Assembly (NCBI GenBank): GCA_965153455.1
Contig: OZ234501.1
Coordinates: forward strand, 8,990,001 to 9,054,000
Source: Sphagnum compactum
Taxonomy: Eukaryota; Bryophyta; Sphagnopsida; Sphagnales
Length of the DNA: 64,000 nucleotides
Reading direction: 5' to 3'
Part shown: positions 61,081 through 64,000 of the stretch, one piece after another
Layout: each line of letters opens with the position of its first letter
Numbering within the stretch: the stretch's first letter is position 1
Position numbers and translations under genes: made by a program
Notes under the pieces: generated by a model
The model's input: the letters and a program-made list of their open reading frames with translations, nothing else
The model's database searches: none
Told to the model about the DNA's origin: nothing

Positions 61081-61652
61081 TTATATAACATGCCCTCCAC
61101 ATACAATACAAAATTTCTAAGAGGTTCTAATGAAATTGTAAAAACCTGTGAGATTTTTCTTAGTTTATTTGGAGGTATGCTTATATAGTGTAAAATTCTG
61201 TGGGGTGTTTTCAAAACAATATGCTCGATTGCCAGCATTATGTTTTCCTAAATGCCAGCAGGTACCCACCAGGTATTACAGGAATATTTTTTTAATGCAT
61301 TGCATTGATTTTTATGTTGATAAAAACACATACATCTCTTGAGGTGTTTGATGATGGATATCACAAGAGTACTTATTCTTTTTAGTTGGAGGTGCCTCAC
61401 AATTCCAACTTTCTTTTTTTTTGCAATGAGCCAATTTTGATTGGCCCATTGCCAAAACAAGTTGAAACTATGGAGGCTCCCCAAAATATTAGATTCTATG
61501 GAAAGATGGAGTGCCTCCCCCTTTTGCCCACCTATATGTGAGAAAGGGGAAGACTTTGGGCAAAACATATGGGATTAAAGTGAGGTGCCATTGGGAATAC
61601 CCTTGGGGAACACATTAGAGAGAACATTTTGGGAACAAAGGGAAAATCCCCA

Positions 61653-61671
61653 CCCCCCCCCCCCCCCCCCC
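61653..61671. repeat. Poly-C run
   Basis: Nineteen consecutive C inside a longer C/A-rich stretch. The complementary G run could form a quadruplex. Confidence 0.95.
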
Positions 61672-62011
61672 ACCCCCACACACCCCAAACTTAAAAGAAA
61701 AAAATTAAGGCACTTTGAGTGCATGCTGAGCCTTCCCATTGGCTGCATGAAATTTCTATGTTCCAAAACTGTTCGTCACCATTTTTGGCCTGGGCTAATA
61801 CCCCCATTATAAACTGAGGGTACTTATTTATTTATTATCTTATTAAGCTTTATTAAGCTTTAGTATATTAAAACTCTCCTAAGTTAGTTTAGATCATAGC
61901 AGGTTTTTTTTGGCTTGTCAAAGTTTTATTCCTCTGGAGGTGATAGATAGTATCTAGTTATCGACATAGGTTTCTAAGAGACCAATAAAAAGAAATCTCA
62001 ACAAAGCCAGG

Positions 62012-62095
62012 CCAGTTGTTTGAACTTGCTTTAAAGGGGCAGATCATATCTTCACCAGTTGTTTGCACTTGCCTTAAAAGGGTCAGAGCCCATTC
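62012..62095. repeat. Two tandem copies of a 43-bp unit
   Basis: CCAGTTGTTTGAACTTGCTT at 62012 and CCAGTTGTTTGCACTTGCCT at 62055, each followed by TTAAA, GGG and CAGA. Confidence 0.75.
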
Positions 62096-64000
62096 GGCAA
62101 TGAGCTGCAGCTTGTTGGTTGTAGCATCATGCTAGATCTCCTGTGTACTAGCAAGTTCCTGATTGGTAAGCATGCCTTACTTGTCACTTAAACCGAGTTA
62201 TGGTGGAAGTCCATACATTTATGAATCTTTTTACTGGAGTTTTGGATAGGGTGACAACTGCACTTAGCTTTTGGGATCCCCTGTCCTCCAGCTTCTTGGA
62301 GGTTTTACTTTTTAAAGCTTTTTCCTTAGGTACATAGCCTAAAGATGGACCCCTCTGACTCCTGAGATGGGCCCAAGTGAACCAGCACCATGGGTGAAAA
62401 GTAGGTAGGTAGGAAGGAAGGGGAATAAAGGGAATAAGAGGCAGGAGGAAGCAACTCCAAAAGTAAGCTAGAAAAGTCTGACCAAGATGGAACTCAATGT
62501 GAACTCAATTGTAGTTGGTCATGAAGTTGTCAATAATGGGGTTCCATTCATGGCATTTGGGTGAGGTAATGGGGGAAGGACCATTAGCACAAGGTATGCC
62601 CCATTTAACTACCTTGTACATTCCACCCAATTATGGAGTAGCAAAAAATGCCATTATCCATGCAATGTAATAGAGTTTCCGTTGAAGTCACACCTAGTTC
62701 AGCCCTTTTTTTTTACCATGTTGATTTGGTCATCCTTTCTTTGTTGTTATCCATAAAGTTTTTTAAATACTTGATAAAATAGCATAAGATTGTTGAGATT
62801 AATAGATTAATATTTAATATGATTATGGAGGGTATGTCGGCAGCATTCCTTTGTTTGTCTGTTTCAAGATTTGCTTTCAACATTGTAATCGAAACCAAAC
62901 CCCTTTTAGGATCCCAATCCAAACTCGTTTTAGCACCTATGAAAAAGAAGGTGCTAAAAGAAATTTGGTCTTGACTATGGCATCCAATGCAAATTAATTT
63001 AAAACTTTAATGCTTGAGTAACATTTTGACCCTTGTTGGACTCTTAATAAGCAATTTCACCCCCTATTTGAGACACTTTACAAATAATTTTAATATCTTT
63101 AGAACCTTAAGGTAAGATGTCTTGGGCCAAACTCAAGGTTGATTTCTAAAATGCTCATTATAAGGGTTTTTCAAAGTACTTTGAAGTTTTCCTGGTGTTG
63201 AAACTTGAGAGGTTTTTGACTTTTCTGAAGAACTTCTTGTCTTTTCTTTAAAGAACATATATTTCAATTTTGGGTTCAAGATTTTTTTTAAAAAAATCTA
63301 ATACAAGTTTCGCTTTTGATTCTGAAAATCAAACCTGGTTTTGGTTCAATTTTTATTAACTTGAATCAAAACCCATGATTTTAACCTTCGAAACTGGGTA
63401 CTCATCCATCACTAGGTTGGTATGGTGTTGGTGGAATTCCCCCTTCGTAAGGTTAAACTCAAGGGTTTAGGTTCCTGTGACTCACTCAGACTGGAACCGA
63501 GATCCTGTTGTTGGAACCCACACAAAAACATATTATGGAATTAACTTTTTGCTAGATCTAGAATCATGAAAATAACACTCTTGAACTTGGACTTCTTTAA
63601 GTAGACAAGTTGAACTTTTATGAAAAGTTGACAAGGAGGCCGAACTTTAAAAATAAATAATGAGTTTTAATTAGTTGAATCAACAGCAATACAAACCCCT
63701 ATTTTAATTTTTGTAAATCTTTGTACCTGTACAACCTTGATAGAGTGTGTAATGTGTACATGAAACTAGACTCAATTTTCAAACCGAGGTTGGATGTTCT
63801 TCAATATGAGAAAATGTGCTGAAACCAAAAGCACATGATTTAAAGTTATGAAGAACCAGGCTCAAAAACACATCTCAAGTATCTTGGGTCAATTGCAACT
63901 TGAGACATGTGACCGTAAGTATATGGACCATGAAAGCTAAATGATAATAATATTTTGAACTCTTGGATATTGATTTTTTTAAAATTTTAAATAAGCCACA
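62096..64000. other. Intergenic DNA to the window end, no gene seen
   Basis: AT-rich to moderate composition. A GTAGGTAGGTAGGAAGGAAGG tract lies at 62402. No frame long enough or coherent enough to support a gene was found on either strand. Confidence 0.45.

Noticed and set aside
1-64000. CRISPR arrays, bacterial operons, rRNA or tRNA genes, organelle DNA insertions
   Set aside because: No regularly spaced identical repeats with unique spacers, no recognisable rRNA, tRNA or plastid gene text, and the intron-bearing genes are eukaryotic.

Overview
The window reads as nuclear DNA from a land plant. The evidence is a WRC-domain protein, a protein with tandem HGGG-type zinc-binding repeats of the WRKY19-like/loricrin-like kind, an alpha/beta-hydrolase-fold protein with a plastid-type N-terminus, GT-AG introns, and decayed PIF/Harbinger and hAT transposase genes. 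The long AT-rich stretches between small gene islands suit a repeat-rich genome such as a fern, another seed-free plant or a conifer. I cannot fix the species.

Four genes are well supported. (1) Minus strand, 2823-4998: a four-exon alpha/beta-hydrolase-fold protein of about 433 residues whose nucleophile and histidine positions look non-catalytic. (2) Plus strand, 10641-11231: an intronless 196-residue protein of unknown function made of two similar halves. (3) Plus strand, 36698-40107: a five-exon nuclear-type protein of about 929 residues with ten regular and one degenerate 25-residue C-x4-C-x10-C-x2-H-GGG repeats. (4) Minus strand, 53151-57666: a WRC-domain protein with a winged-helix-like segment, apparently two exons split by a 3.3 kb intron. 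Weaker coding signals lie at 11698-12596 (plus; broken by a small transposon), 12611-12919 (minus) and 56651-57058 (plus; inside the intron of gene 4).

Between the islands, 14-34 kb and 41-49 kb are AT-rich and hold no intact gene. They carry a decayed Harbinger transposase (27.7-29.2 kb), a decayed hAT transposase (43.0-44.6 kb), tandem arrays, microsatellites and homopolymer runs. A 339-bp MITE at 11872-12210 has the same terminal sequence as the Harbinger remnant.

The most unusual structure is a dispersed element of about 270 bp, seen in five recognisable copies plus fragments (about 1553, 7699, 8092, 49494 and 58067; fragments near 13888 and 48954). It contains a row of TGGCGA-like hexamers spaced about 31-33 bp or multiples of that. 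The spacing is kept between copies even where the intervening sequence has drifted. It occurs in head-to-head pairs, and three copies end directly against CpG-richer, promoter-like DNA. Genes 3 and 4 both encode zinc-binding modules that share a C-x10-C-x2-H half. I see no operon-like organisation and no functional link between neighbours beyond that resemblance.
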